The notes: generated from the letters alone by a model not told the origin. A stretch of DNA of 64,000 nt from Phenylobacterium kunshanense (GCF_003254525.1 NZ_QFYS01000001.1:763027-827026), one strand, 5' to 3'; counted from the first letter of the stretch, positions 8,111 through 16,779 are shown. Translations and numbers: made by a program.

Positions 8111-10399
8111 ATGGCCCGACCCAAGAAGCCCAAGCCCGCCCGCATTCCCCAGGGCCTCCCTGACCGCGAGACCCTGCTGAAGTTCATTCGCGAGAGCGGC
8201 GAGACCGACAAGGCGGCCATCGCCCGCGCCTTCGGCCTGAAGGGCGGCGACCGCCGCGCGCTGCGCGAGATGCTGTCCACCCTGCAGGAGGATGGGACGC
8301 TGGGCCGCCGGGGCCGACGCGGCTTCTCCGAGGCGGGCGCGCTGCCGGAAGTGGGCGTGGCCGACGTGGTCGAGCGCGATCCGGACGGCGACCTGCTGGT
8401 TCGCCTGACACGGGGCGAGGACGCCCCGCTCGTGCCCCTGTCGCCCGGCGGAGACGTGAGGGGCCCCGCGCCCGGCCTGGGCGACCGCGTGCTGGTCCGC
8501 TTCGTCCGGCTGGAGACCGGCGACTTCGAGGCCCGCCTGATCAAGCGCCTGGGCCAGAGCGCCCACCGCATCCTGGGCGTCATCCGCAAGATCCGCCGCG
8601 AGATCCGGGTGGAGCCCGTGGACCGGCGCTCGAAGGACAGCCTGATCCTGCCCGACGGTGAGGACGTGCGCGACGGCGACCTCGTCCTGGCCCAGGTGGA
8701 GCCGCATGGCCCCCGCTATGGCCCCAAACGCGGCAAGCTGCTGGAGATCGTCGGCCGCGAGGACGATCCGCGCGCCTACTCCCTGATCGCCATCCACGCC
8801 CACGGCATCCCGGTCGGTTTCTCCGAGGCCGCCGAGGCCGAGGCGGAGGCTGCCCAGCCGCCGACCCTGGCGGGCCGCGAGGACCTGCGCGAGATCCCGC
8901 TCATCACCATCGACCCGATGGACGCGCGCGACCACGACGACGCCGTCTACGCCCATCCCGACGATGATCCGAAGAACCCCGGCGGCTGGGTCTGCTGGGT
9001 CGCGATCGCCGACGTCGCCGCCTATGTGCGCCCGGGCTCGGAGCTGGACCGCATCGCCCGCGACAAGGGCAACAGCGTCTATTTCCCCGACCGGGTGGAG
9101 CCGATGCTGCCCGAGCGGCTGTCCAACGGGCTGTGCAGCCTGCGCGAGGGCGAGAACCGCGCCTGCCTGGCGGTGCGGATGGTGTTCGGCGCCGATGGCC
9201 GCAAGCGCTCTCACCGCTTCGTCCGCGGCCTGATGCGCTCGGCCGCCAAGCTGGCCTACGAACAGGCCCAGGCGGCCATCGACGGCCAACCCGACGACAA
9301 GTCCGGCCCGCTGCTGGAACCCGTGCTGAGGCCGCTGTGGGCCGCCTACGCCTGCCTGAAGAAGGGACGTGACGCCCGTTCGCCCCTGGCCATCGCCAGC
9401 GCCGAACGGCGGATCCACATCGACGAGATGGGCCGCATCGATTCGATCCTGCCCCGGGCGGCGCTGCAGGCGCACAGCCTGATCGAGGAATTCATGATCC
9501 AGGCGAACGTCTGCGCCGCCGAGACCCTGGAACAGAAGAAGACGCCGCTGATCTACCGGGTCCACGACCAGCCCAGCCAGGAGAAGGTCCAGGCGTTGGT
9601 GGACTTCCTGTCGACGCTGGGCCTGCCCTGGACCAAGGGCGAGGCGCCGCGGACGGAGCGGTTCAACCGGCTCCTGGACGAGACCCGCGACGGCCCGCAC
9701 GCCGACATCGTCAACGAGGTTGTCCTGCGCACCCAGATGCAGGCGCACTATTCGACCGAGAACATCGGGCACTACGGCCTGAACCTGGCCAAGTACGCCC
9801 ACTTCACCTCGCCAATCCGCCGCTACGCCGACCTGATCGTCCACCGGGCCCTGGTGTCCACCCTGGGCCTGGGAAGCGACGGCCTGTCGGACTTCGACAT
9901 CTCGCAGATGAAGGGCACGGCCGAGATCATCACCTTCGCCGAGCGCCGCGCCATGGCGGCCGAGCGCGACGCCACCGACCGCTACGTCGCCGCCTTCCTG
10001 GCCGATCGGGTGGGCGCCGAGTTCGAAGGCCGGATCACCGGCGTCACCCGCTTCGGCCTCTTCGTGCGGCTGGCCGAGACCGGCGCGGACGGGCTGGTCC
10101 CCGTCTCCAGGCTGGGCGGCGAGTTCTTCGTCCATGACGACCGCACCCATGCCCTGGTCGGCGAGCGCTCAGGCGCCCGCTGGCCGCTGGGCATGACGGT
10201 TCGGGTCCGGCTGGAGGAAGCGACGCCAATCACCGGCGGCCTGCTGTTCGAGATGCTGAGCGACCCGGCGCCGCCCGACGCCAGCATGCCGCGGCCCCGC
10301 CTGGGCGTCCGTGGACGCGGCGACAGGCGTCCCCCATCGGGCCGGCCACCGGGCATCCGCACGGGCCGGAAGAAGAAGATGGGCGGCAAGAAGCGGTAG
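8111..10399 (+). CDS. rnr: Ribonuclease R
   Basis: A 762-residue 3'-5' exoribonuclease of the RNase II/R family, which degrades structured RNA. Order: N-terminal winged helix (ETLLKFIRESGETDKAAIARAF), cold-shock-type domains, the RNB catalytic domain with the four-Asp motif in IDPMDARDHDDAVYA (about residues 270-285) and TSPIRRYADLIVHR near 570, then a C-terminal S1 domain (GRITGVTRFGLFVRLAETGA). The last residues are a basic tail ending KKKMGGKKR. No Shine-Dalgarno is visible before the ATG. A GCTAAGC box 8-14 bases upstream could be a -10 element for a very short leader. Confidence 0.96.
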   Translation: MARPKKPKPARIPQGLPDRETLLKFIRESGETDKAAIARAFGLKGGDRRALREMLSTLQEDGTLGRRGRRGFSEAGALPEVGVADVVERDPDGDLLVRLTRGEDAPLVPLSPGGDVRGPAPGLGDRVLVRFVRLETGDFEARLIKRLGQSAHRILGVIRKIRREIRVEPVDRRSKDSLILPDGEDVRDGDLVLAQVEPHGPRYGPKRGKLLEIVGREDDPRAYSLIAIHAHGIPVGFSEAAEAEAEAAQPPTLAGREDLREIPLITIDPMDARDHDDAVYAHPDDDPKNPGGWVCWVAIADVAAYVRPGSELDRIARDKGNSVYFPDRVEPMLPERLSNGLCSLREGENRACLAVRMVFGADGRKRSHRFVRGLMRSAAKLAYEQAQAAIDGQPDDKSGPLLEPVLRPLWAAYACLKKGRDARSPLAIASAERRIHIDEMGRIDSILPRAALQAHSLIEEFMIQANVCAAETLEQKKTPLIYRVHDQPSQEKVQALVDFLSTLGLPWTKGEAPRTERFNRLLDETRDGPHADIVNEVVLRTQMQAHYSTENIGHYGLNLAKYAHFTSPIRRYADLIVHRALVSTLGLGSDGLSDFDISQMKGTAEIITFAERRAMAAERDATDRYVAAFLADRVGAEFEGRITGVTRFGLFVRLAETGADGLVPVSRLGGEFFVHDDRTHALVGERSGARWPLGMTVRVRLEEATPITGGLLFEMLSDPAPPDASMPRPRLGVRGRGDRRPPSGRPPGIRTGRKKKMGGKKR

Positions 10400-10420
10400 C
10401 GGCCTTCCGCCACGGCGCCC

Positions 10421-10450
10421 TTCCCTCGCGGGGGCGAGCCCCCATACAAT
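10421..10450 (+). promoter_or_regulatory. Candidate promoter for a leaderless Nudix mRNA
   Basis: TACAAT at 10445-10450 fits a -10 box, with a poor -35 (TTCCCT, 10421-10426, 18-base spacer). The initiation point would fall about seven bases downstream, at or next to the ATG at 10457. No Shine-Dalgarno is present. A leaderless transcript is therefore predicted. Confidence 0.45.
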
Positions 10451-10456
10451 TGTTTC

Positions 10457-11170
10457 ATGTCGACCGAGCCACCCATCGTCCACAAGCCCGAGGGACCGCC
10501 CCGCGTCCCCGGCCAGCGCGCCGTGCGCCCCAAGAACGCCGCCACGGTGATGATCATCCGCCGGGACGCGGCCAAGCCCCGCGTGCTGATGGGCAAGCGA
10601 CACGGCGGCCACAGCTTCATGCCCGATCGCTGGGTCTTCCCCGGCGGCCGGATCGACCGCGCGGACTATCGCGCGCCCTACGCCACCGACCTGCGCCCCG
10701 AAGTGGGCGGGCTGTTCGACAGGCACCTGCCGGTGGGCCGCGGCCGCGCGCTGGCGCTGGCGGCGATCCGCGAGACCTGGGAGGAAGCCGGCCTGATGCT
10801 GGCCAAGCCGGGCGAGGCGCGCGCGACCGGCCCGTGGAAGGACTTCGCGGCCCAGGGCTTCCTGCCCGACCTCGAGGCGCTGGACGTGATCGCCCGCGCG
10901 ATCACCCCGCCGGCGGTGGCCAAGCGATTCGACACCTGGTTCCTGATGGCCGACGCCGAGCGGCTCACCAGCCTCGACCGCCAGGCCGACTGCGGCGAGC
11001 TGGAGGAGATCGCCTGGGTCGACTTCGACGAGGCCATGGGCCTGCCCCTGCCCGCGGTCACCCGGATGATGATCAAGGAAGCGGCCCTCCGGATGGACGA
11101 CCCCAGCCGACCGAAGCCTTTCCTGCGCTACAAGGACCGCGAACAGGGCATGCGGCCGACCCAGCTCTGA
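10457..11170 (+). CDS. Nudix hydrolase family protein with split Nudix box
   Basis: A 237-residue protein of the Nudix superfamily, whose members cleave nucleoside diphosphates linked to another group. The first half of the box is WVFPGGRID (near residue 60). The catalytic helix RETWEEAGLML is about 45 residues later, so there is an insertion relative to the usual 23-residue box. The C-terminal part includes FDTWFLMADAE and ELEEIAWVDFDEAM, typical of the larger NUDT-type bacterial proteins of unknown substrate. A CoA-diphosphatase-like or housecleaning role is possible but unproven. It follows rnr after 57 bases and seems to have its own promoter. Confidence 0.85.
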   Translation: MSTEPPIVHKPEGPPRVPGQRAVRPKNAATVMIIRRDAAKPRVLMGKRHGGHSFMPDRWVFPGGRIDRADYRAPYATDLRPEVGGLFDRHLPVGRGRALALAAIRETWEEAGLMLAKPGEARATGPWKDFAAQGFLPDLEALDVIARAITPPAVAKRFDTWFLMADAERLTSLDRQADCGELEEIAWVDFDEAMGLPLPAVTRMMIKEAALRMDDPSRPKPFLRYKDREQGMRPTQL

Positions 11171-11190
11171 GCCTTTAGCCATAGGCCCCA

Positions 11191-11218
11191 TTGACTTCGC
11201 GGCGCGGATTCGTATTTT
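11191..11218 (+). promoter_or_regulatory. Sigma-70-type promoter for rpmG
   Basis: TTGACT (11191-11196) and TATTTT (11213-11218) are separated by 16 bases. They lie about 70 bases before the rpmG ATG, after the Nudix stop. Confidence 0.6.
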
Positions 11219-11289
11219 CCGCGCCTCCTAACACCCGCCAGCGGTGCGTATCCGTTTGGCCCCGCCAATTTGTTTCCAGGATTCGAGCC

Positions 11290-11457
11290 ATGGCGAAGCC
11301 CGCCTCCATCAAGATCCGCCTGAACTCGACGGCCGACACCGGCTACTTCTACGTGGCCAAGAAGAACGCCCGCACCAAGACCGAAAAGCTCGTGCTGAAG
11401 AAGTACGACCCGGTGGTGCGCAAGCACGTCGAATTCCGCGAAGGCAAGATCAAGTAA
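11290..11457 (+). CDS. rpmG: 50S ribosomal protein L33
   Basis: A 55-residue L33 located in the large subunit near the E site. The sequence begins [20 protein letters not shown] and is rich in Lys and Arg. It lacks the CxxC pairs of the zinc-binding form, so it is the zinc-independent (C-minus) type. The ATG at 11290 matches the conserved start; a longer in-frame ATG at 11191 lies inside the -35 box and is rejected. The gene is monocistronic here, with its own promoter and a strong terminator. Confidence 0.97.
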   Translation: MAKPASIKIRLNSTADTGYFYVAKKNARTKTEKLVLKKYDPVVRKHVEFREGKIK

Positions 11458-11489
11458 GCAGGCGTTCCCGCCGCTGACTTTTGCGAAGA

Positions 11490-11516
11490 CGCTCGGCCTC
11501 ACCGCCGGGCGTTTTT
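11490..11516 (+). terminator. Rho-independent terminator after rpmG
   Basis: An 8-base-pair stem (CGCTCGGC with GCCGGGCG, one T-G pair), a 6-base loop and a run of five T. It ends 12 bases before the 3' end of the convergent pleD gene. Confidence 0.85.
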
Positions 11517-11527
11517 GATTCTGGAGA

Positions 11528-12892
11528 TTAGGCCGCGCGGGCGATGACCCGGTTGCGGCCGCCGGACTTGGCTTCGTAGACGGCCTCGTCGGCGCGCTTG
11601 AGAAGGGCCGTGGCGCTGTCGCCAGCGCCCATGCTGGTGGCGCAGCCGACCGAAATGGTTACCGACAGCAGCTCCTGCCCGCCCATGACGCGGAACGGCG
11701 CGCCGGCCACGTGCAGGCGGATGCGCTCGGCGATGCGGCGGGCGTCCTCCAGCTCGGTGTCGGGCATGACCACCACGAATTCCTCGCCGCCGTGGCGGAC
11801 CGGCAGATCGATGGCGCGGACGTTGGAGGCCAGGCGCACGGCGAACTCGGCCAGCACCTCGTCGCCCACGTCGTGGCCGAAGCTGTCGTTGACCTTCTTG
11901 AAGTGGTCGATGTCGATGACCATCAGCGAGACCGGCTCGCCGCCCTGACACGCCCGGCGCATCAGCGCCTCGAGCTGGCCAGCCATGTAGCGGCGATTGT
12001 GCAGTCCGGTGAGCTGGTCGGTGACCGCCAGCTCCAGCGAGTGGTCGAGATTCGAGCGCAGATAGTCAGTGTAACGCTTGCGGCGGATCTGGGTGCGCAC
12101 GCGCGCGGCCAGTTCGCCCGGATCGATGGGCCGAGCCAGGATGTCGTTCACCCCGATCTCCAGCGCCTTGACCGTCTTGGGCCGCTCGTCGACATCGACG
12201 ACGGCGAGGATCGGTATGTTGCGCGTGGCCTCGTCCGAGCGGAGCTGGGCGGCGAAGCGCAGGCCGTCGAAGGCCTTGGCGTTGGCGTTGACGATCGCGA
12301 GGTCCACCGGACCGCGGGCGGTGAGCACCGCCTTGTAGGGCTCGCTCTCGACCACCGGCCGGTGCTCGACCGCCAGCTCGCTGGCGACCCGCTCGGCCTG
12401 GCGCAGGTTGTCGTCGACGATCAGCACCCGGCCGCCCGAGCCGCCGAGGCGCGACGCCGCGCCGGCGATGACGCCCATGCGGCGGCCGGAAGCCTCGCGG
12501 TCGCGCAGTTCGTCGATGACGGACTTCAGGCGCGTCAGGCTGCGCACGCGGGCGAACAGCATGACGTCGTCGATGGGCTTGGTCAGGAAGTCGTCGGCGC
12601 CCGCCTCCAGGCCCGCCACGCGATCGGCGCGGCCGTCCAGGGCGGTGACGAGCACCACGGGGATGTGGCGCGTCTCGGGATCGTCCTTGAGCCGGCGGCA
12701 CACCTGGAAGCCGTCCATGCCAGGCATCATCACGTCGAGCAGCACGATGTCCGGGCGTTCGGCGGCGGCCATCGCGAGGGCCGTCGGGCCGTCGGAAGCC
12801 GTCAGCACCTCGTAGTACTCGGCCGAGAGCTTGGCCTCGAGCAGGCGCACATTCGATTCGATGTCGTCGACGACGAGGATGCGCGCGGACAT
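11528..12892 (-). CDS. pleD: Diguanylate cyclase response regulator PleD
   Basis: A 454-residue protein with the PleD layout: REC1 (ARILVVDDIESNVRLLEAKL, phospho-acceptor Asp in IVLLDVMMPGMDG), a degenerate REC2 adaptor (RVLIVDDNLRQAERVASELA) and a C-terminal GGDEF domain. The active site reads RHGGEEF, an allowed variant. RAID, five residues before it, matches the RxxD inhibitory site for c-di-GMP. In Caulobacter, PleD makes c-di-GMP during the swarmer-to-stalked transition after phosphorylation by DivJ. The start is the ATG at 12892, two bases after the divK stop; the longer reading frame upstream lies inside divK. Confidence 0.97.
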   Translation of the reverse strand: MSARILVVDDIESNVRLLEAKLSAEYYEVLTASDGPTALAMAAAERPDIVLLDVMMPGMDGFQVCRRLKDDPETRHIPVVLVTALDGRADRVAGLEAGADDFLTKPIDDVMLFARVRSLTRLKSVIDELRDREASGRRMGVIAGAASRLGGSGGRVLIVDDNLRQAERVASELAVEHRPVVESEPYKAVLTARGPVDLAIVNANAKAFDGLRFAAQLRSDEATRNIPILAVVDVDERPKTVKALEIGVNDILARPIDPGELAARVRTQIRRKRYTDYLRSNLDHSLELAVTDQLTGLHNRRYMAGQLEALMRRACQGGEPVSLMVIDIDHFKKVNDSFGHDVGDEVLAEFAVRLASNVRAIDLPVRHGGEEFVVVMPDTELEDARRIAERIRLHVAGAPFRVMGGQELLSVTISVGCATSMGAGDSATALLKRADEAVYEAKSGGRNRVIARAA

Positions 12893-12894
12893 GG

Positions 12895-13260
12895 CTAGTT
12901 CAGCAGCCGGCGGATCGTTTCGAGGAAGTGCGTCACCGAGATGGGCTTGGAGATATAGGCCTCGCAGCCGCCCTCGCGGATCCGCTCCTCGTCGCCCTTC
13001 ATGGCGAAGGCGGTCACGGCGACCACCGGGATGTGGGCCAGATCGTCGTCTTCCTTCAGCCACTTGGTGACTTCCAGGCCCGAGATCTCGGGCAGCTGGA
13101 TGTCCATCAGGATCAGGTCCGGCTTGTGCTCGCGCGCCAACGACAGCGCGGCGAGCCCCTCGCGGGTCTCGAGGGTTTCGTAACCCTGGGCTTCGAGCAG
13201 ATCATGAAAGAGCTTCATGTTCAGCTCGTTATCCTCGACGATGAGGACCTTCTTCGCCAT
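12895..13260 (-). CDS. divK: Single-domain response regulator DivK
   Basis: A 121-residue receiver domain with no output domain. It shows [20 protein letters not shown], the phospho-acceptor Asp in [13 protein letters not shown], the switch Thr in [11 protein letters not shown] and the conserved Lys in YISKPIS. In Caulobacter, DivK is phosphorylated by DivJ, dephosphorylated by PleC, and controls CtrA through DivL and CckA. It is followed two bases later by pleD, the order known in Caulobacter. The upstream gap to the divergent HAD gene is about 108 bases and holds a TTAA-N6-TTAT stretch that only loosely resembles a CtrA site. Confidence 0.96.
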   Translation of the reverse strand: MAKKVLIVEDNELNMKLFHDLLEAQGYETLETREGLAALSLAREHKPDLILMDIQLPEISGLEVTKWLKEDDDLAHIPVVAVTAFAMKGDEERIREGGCEAYISKPISVTHFLETIRRLLN

Positions 13261-13368
13261 TCAGGACCCGACACTCCTCGGGGCGCGGCCGGTGCTCGGC
13301 CCTCCCCACCCTTCCGCTGCTTATCGGCTGCGATATCCTTAAACTTCGTTATCCCATCTGGAGACCGC

Positions 13369-14025
13369 GTGGTTCAGCCGTCGAACATCGCCGCCCCAGC
13401 CCTCGAAGGGCTGGGCCTTTCCCGTGACCGGCCCCTGGTGCTGGTGGACGTGGACGAGGTGCTGGGCCTGTTCATGCAGGGGTTCGGCGACTTCCTGGCC
13501 AATCGCGGCCTGGAGATGCGAATCGACCGGTTCGCCCTGTTCCAGAACATCTACCGCCCCGGCGCCGCCGAGCACCTGGACCTGATCGAGGGCAAGAAGC
13601 TGTTCGACGAGTTCTTCGCCGGTCATTGCCACAACCTCGAGCCCGCGCCGGGCGCGATCGCGGCGCTGAACAAGCTCGCCAGGACCGCCGAGATCCTGAT
13701 CCTCTCCAACGCCCCCGCCGACGCCGAGCGGTTGAGGACCGATTGGCTGCGCAAGCACGGGCTGGAGCATCCGCTGGTGCTGAATTCCGGCCCGAAGGGG
13801 CCGATCGCCGCGGGCCTGGTGGCCCAGACGGTCCATCCCACCGCCTTCGTGGACGACCTCCTGCCGAACCTCGATTCGGTGGCCGAGCATGCGCCCGACA
13901 CCGCGACCTTCCAGCATGTGGCCGACCTGCGGCTGCGGCCTCACGCGCCCCGGTCCGAGCGTCATCCGCGCATCGACGATTGGACCGAACTCGGCGAGGC
14001 CATCGAGGCGGCCGTCCGCCGCTGA
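13369..14025 (+). CDS. HAD-superfamily hydrolase-like protein
   Basis: A 218-residue protein with HAD phosphatase marks. The nucleophile motif is VLVDVDEVLGLF (DxD, residues ~24-28), motif II ILILSNAPAD, a Lys in GPKGP and an acidic motif AFVDDLLPN. Substrate and pathway are not known to me. The start is GTG at 13369 because GGAGA lies five bases before it; the open frame extends further upstream but there overlaps divK on the other strand. It ends 34 bases before the ROK kinase and may share its transcript. Divergence from divK is suggestive but not evidence of a cell-cycle role. Confidence 0.75.
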   Translation: MVQPSNIAAPALEGLGLSRDRPLVLVDVDEVLGLFMQGFGDFLANRGLEMRIDRFALFQNIYRPGAAEHLDLIEGKKLFDEFFAGHCHNLEPAPGAIAALNKLARTAEILILSNAPADAERLRTDWLRKHGLEHPLVLNSGPKGPIAAGLVAQTVHPTAFVDDLLPNLDSVAEHAPDTATFQHVADLRLRPHAPRSERHPRIDDWTELGEAIEAAVRR

Positions 14026-14059
14026 GGCGTCCGGAACAAATCAGGTATAGGTCGGCGCC

Positions 14060-14926
14060 ATGATCCGGATCGGCGTGGATTTCGGCGGCACCAAGATCGA
14101 GGCGGCGGCGCTGGACCCGGACGGCCGGTTCGTCGCCCGCGTGCGCGGCCCGACCCCGCCCGCCTATGAGGATCGCCTGGAGGCGACGCGCGAGATCGTC
14201 GCCGAGGCCGAGCGCCAGGCGGGCGTGTGGGCGGCCCGCATCGGCGTCGGCGGGCCGGGATCGCCCTCGCCGGCCACGGGCCTGATGCGCAATTCCAACT
14301 CCACCGTCCTGAACGACCGCCCCTTTCCGGCCGACCTGGAGCGGGTGCTGGAGCGGCCGGTGCGCTATGCCAACGACGCCAACTGCCTCGCCCTGTCCGA
14401 AGCCACCGACGGGGCGGCCACGGGCGCGCGGGCGGTCTTCGCCGTCATCATCGGCACCGGCTGTGGCGGCGGGATCGCCGTGGACGGCCGGCTGGTGGAG
14501 GGGCGGAACCTGATCGCCGGCGAATGGGGCCACACGCCCCTGCCCTGGCCGCGCGACGCCGAACTGCCCGGCGTGCGCTGCTGGTGCGGCCGGGTGAACT
14601 GCCTGGAGCTCTGGCTGTCGGGCACAGGGTTCGCCCGCGAGGCCGGACGTTCGGCCGAGGGCGCGGTGGCGGCGGCGGACCACGCGGCGCTGGATCTCTA
14701 CGCCGACCGGCTGGCGCGGGGCCTCGCGGTGATCGTCGACATCCTGGACCCGGACGTGATCGTCCTGGGCGGCGGCATGTCCAACATCGCGCGCCTGTAC
14801 GAGACCCTTCCGGCGGCCATCACGCCGCACGTGTTCTCGGACGTCTTCGAGACGCCGATCCGCCCGGCGCTGCACGGCGATTCCTCAGGCGTGCGCGGCG
14901 CCGCCTGGCTGTGGCCGCTGGAATGA
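14060..14926 (+). CDS. ROK-family sugar kinase (fructokinase-like)
   Basis: A 288-residue ROK kinase. The ATP-binding start is IRIGVDFGGTKIEAAALD. The sugar-binding and catalytic Asp is in YANDANCLALSEA. The zinc site reads CWCGRVNCLE (CxCGxxxCxE) after GEWGHTPLPW, and the adenosine motif is VIVLGGGMSN. It resembles Mak-type fructokinases, though mannose or N-acyl-sugars are also possible substrates. A TATAGG box 9-14 bases before the ATG suggests a very short leader. The stop overlaps the dinB start (ATGA), so the two are translationally coupled. Confidence 0.9.
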   Translation: MIRIGVDFGGTKIEAAALDPDGRFVARVRGPTPPAYEDRLEATREIVAEAERQAGVWAARIGVGGPGSPSPATGLMRNSNSTVLNDRPFPADLERVLERPVRYANDANCLALSEATDGAATGARAVFAVIIGTGCGGGIAVDGRLVEGRNLIAGEWGHTPLPWPRDAELPGVRCWCGRVNCLELWLSGTGFAREAGRSAEGAVAAADHAALDLYADRLARGLAVIVDILDPDVIVLGGGMSNIARLYETLPAAITPHVFSDVFETPIRPALHGDSSGVRGAAWLWPLE

Positions 14927-16194
14927 AGGCGCTCTGCCGCGACTGCTTCTGGTCCGGCGGCGAGCCCGTGCGGCGCTGCCCGGTCTGCGGCTCGCCGCGC
15001 ATCGTGGCGCACGAGGAGCTGGGCGACCTCGCCATCGCCCACATGGACTGCGACGCCTTCTACGCCAGCGTCGAGAAGCGCGACCGGCCAGAGCTGCGCG
15101 ACCGGCCGGTGATCGTGGGCGGCGGCAAGCGGGGCGTCGTCACCACCTGCTGCTACATCGCCCGCATCTCCGGCGTCAGGTCGGCCATGCCGATGTTCAA
15201 GGCGCTGAAGGCCTGCCCCGAGGCGGTGGTCATCAAGCCCGACTTCACCAAGTACCGGACGGAGTCCAAGCGCATCCTCGGCATGGCGGCCGAACTGACG
15301 CCCCTGGTCCAGAACCTCAGCCTGGACGAGGCGTGGATGGACCTGTCCGGCACCCAGCGGCTGCACGGCGCCCCGCCGGCGGTGACGCTCGCGCGCCTGC
15401 AGGCGCGGATCGAGGCCGAAACCGGGCTCACCGTCTCCATCGGCCTCGCCCCAAACAAGTTCCTGGCCAAGATCGCCTCCGACCTCGACAAGCCGCGCGG
15501 CTTCTCTGTCATCGGCCACGAGGCGCAGACCTTCCTGGCGCCGCAGCCGGTGAAAATCCTGCCCGGCGTCGGGCCGGCGATGGTCGCCAGCCTGGAGAAG
15601 GCCGGCTTCCGCACCGTGGGCGACATCGCCCGCGCGGACCGCAAGTGGCTGGCCGAACGCTGGGGCGCGCACGGCCTGCGGCTCTACGACCTGGCCCACG
15701 GGCGCGACACGCGGTCCGTGAACCCCAACGAGGCCCGCAAGGGCATAAGCTGCGAGACCACCTTCAACGACGACCTGTCCCGACTGGAGGACCTGGAGGA
15801 TCGACTGGCGCCGCTCTGCGACCGGGTGGCCCGCCAGGCGCGCTCAGGCGGCGTGGCCGGCCGGGTCGTGACCCTGAAGCTGCGGACCACCGACTTCCGG
15901 ATCGTGACGCGCCGCCGGACCCTGCCCGTCGCCACCCAGACCGCCCACACGCTCTTCAGGGTCGGCCGCGAGCTGCTGGCCAGGGAGGCGACCGGTCGGC
16001 CCTGGCGACTGATTGGGATCGGGATCGCCGACCTGGTCGAAGGCCAGGAAGCCACCTCGGACTTCTTCGCCGAGGAGGAGCGCAAGGCCCTGGCCAGCGA
16101 ACGCTCCATGGACGCGATCCGCGAGAAGTTCGGCGCCGGTGCTGTGACCTCGGGTCGCATGCTTCGCCGCCCGCCTGCCCGGGACGACGACTAG
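14923..16194 (+). CDS. dinB: DNA polymerase IV with N-terminal zinc ribbon
   Basis: A 423-residue Y-family polymerase for translesion synthesis. Catalytic motifs: AHMDCDAFYASVEKRD, YRTESKRI and the SLDEAWMDL acidic pair. Then come a thumb with helix-hairpin-helix (ILPGVGPAMVASLEKAGF) and a little-finger domain. Before the palm there is an extra ~40-residue segment with CRDC-(12)-CPVC, a likely C4 zinc ribbon not found in E. coli DinB. The ATG at 14923 overlaps the ROK stop by four bases and gives exactly this N-terminus; the open frame runs further upstream only as a shadow of the kinase gene. No beta-clamp motif was confidently placed. Confidence 0.94.
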   Translation: MKALCRDCFWSGGEPVRRCPVCGSPRIVAHEELGDLAIAHMDCDAFYASVEKRDRPELRDRPVIVGGGKRGVVTTCCYIARISGVRSAMPMFKALKACPEAVVIKPDFTKYRTESKRILGMAAELTPLVQNLSLDEAWMDLSGTQRLHGAPPAVTLARLQARIEAETGLTVSIGLAPNKFLAKIASDLDKPRGFSVIGHEAQTFLAPQPVKILPGVGPAMVASLEKAGFRTVGDIARADRKWLAERWGAHGLRLYDLAHGRDTRSVNPNEARKGISCETTFNDDLSRLEDLEDRLAPLCDRVARQARSGGVAGRVVTLKLRTTDFRIVTRRRTLPVATQTAHTLFRVGRELLAREATGRPWRLIGIGIADLVEGQEATSDFFAEEERKALASERSMDAIREKFGAGAVTSGRMLRRPPARDDD

Positions 16195-16261
16195 GCTCCT
16201 CACCCGGCCGAGTCGGCCCTCCACCGCCTGCGCTACAGGGAGCGGGCGCCCTCAAGCTGGA

Positions 16262-16290
16262 CAATCGGCCGCGGGGCCGCCCGCCGATTG
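16262..16290 (+). other. Perfect hairpin downstream of dinB
   Basis: CAATCGGC pairs with GCCGATTG across a 13-base G+C-rich loop, about 70 bases after the dinB stop. There is no T-run, so it is not a classical terminator. It may help to insulate clpS. The rest of the 250-base gap before clpS shows nothing definite. Confidence 0.4.
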
Positions 16291-16444
16291 GGCAGGTCAT
16301 GGTTAGCGGCGTCTTAGCCCTACGGTAATCGCCAAAGGGTACAACGCCTGTGGGCCGTGACGATTCAACCCTTCCAAAAGACGCTATCTTCCATATCTAA
16401 TCCCTGGACAGGTTGAGATCACGGCGACGCCAGGAGACCGGCAC

Positions 16445-16774
16445 ATGAGCGAACGGAAGGAAGACGGTGCTGACACCGGCGTTCGCTCGGCAGTGGTCAC
16501 GCAGACCAAGCCGAAGACGCAGAAGCCGTCGATGTACCGCGTACTTCTGCTCAACGACGACTACACGCCTATGGAATTCGTCGTCTACGTACTTGAGCAA
16601 TTCTTCAATAAGTCGCGCGAAGATGCGACTCGCATAATGCTCCATGTCCATCAACATGGCGTGGGCGTCTGCGGAGTCTACACGTACGAAGTGGCGGAAA
16701 CAAAAGTGGCCCAGGTCGTTGATACGGCGCGGCGGCATCAGCACCCGCTGCAGTGCACCATGGAGAAGGACTAA
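16445..16774 (+). CDS. clpS: ATP-dependent Clp protease adaptor ClpS
   Basis: A 109-residue adaptor that hands N-degron substrates to ClpA. The disordered N-terminal ~30 residues are followed by the core [20 protein letters not shown], which includes the Asn-Asp-Asp binding pocket, then [20 protein letters not shown]. The start at 16445 has AGGAGA about 8 bases before it. ClpA starts five bases after the stop, so the two are one operon, as in most Proteobacteria. Confidence 0.97.
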   Translation: MSERKEDGADTGVRSAVVTQTKPKTQKPSMYRVLLLNDDYTPMEFVVYVLEQFFNKSREDATRIMLHVHQHGVGVCGVYTYEVAETKVAQVVDTARRHQHPLQCTMEKD

Positions 16775-16779
16775 GGCGC

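Noticed and set aside
8033..10150. Long open frame opposite rnr (about 700 codons), and similar long frames opposite the MCP, pccA, topA, secY and clpA genes
   Set aside because: They mirror well-recognised genes in high-G+C DNA, show low-complexity composition (His, Gly, Arg, Ala) and no domain motifs. They are shadows.
13339..13352. TTAA-N6-TTAT as a CtrA binding site before divK
   Set aside because: The known consensus needs TTAA-N7-TTAA. Spacing and second half both deviate, so it is not listed as a feature.
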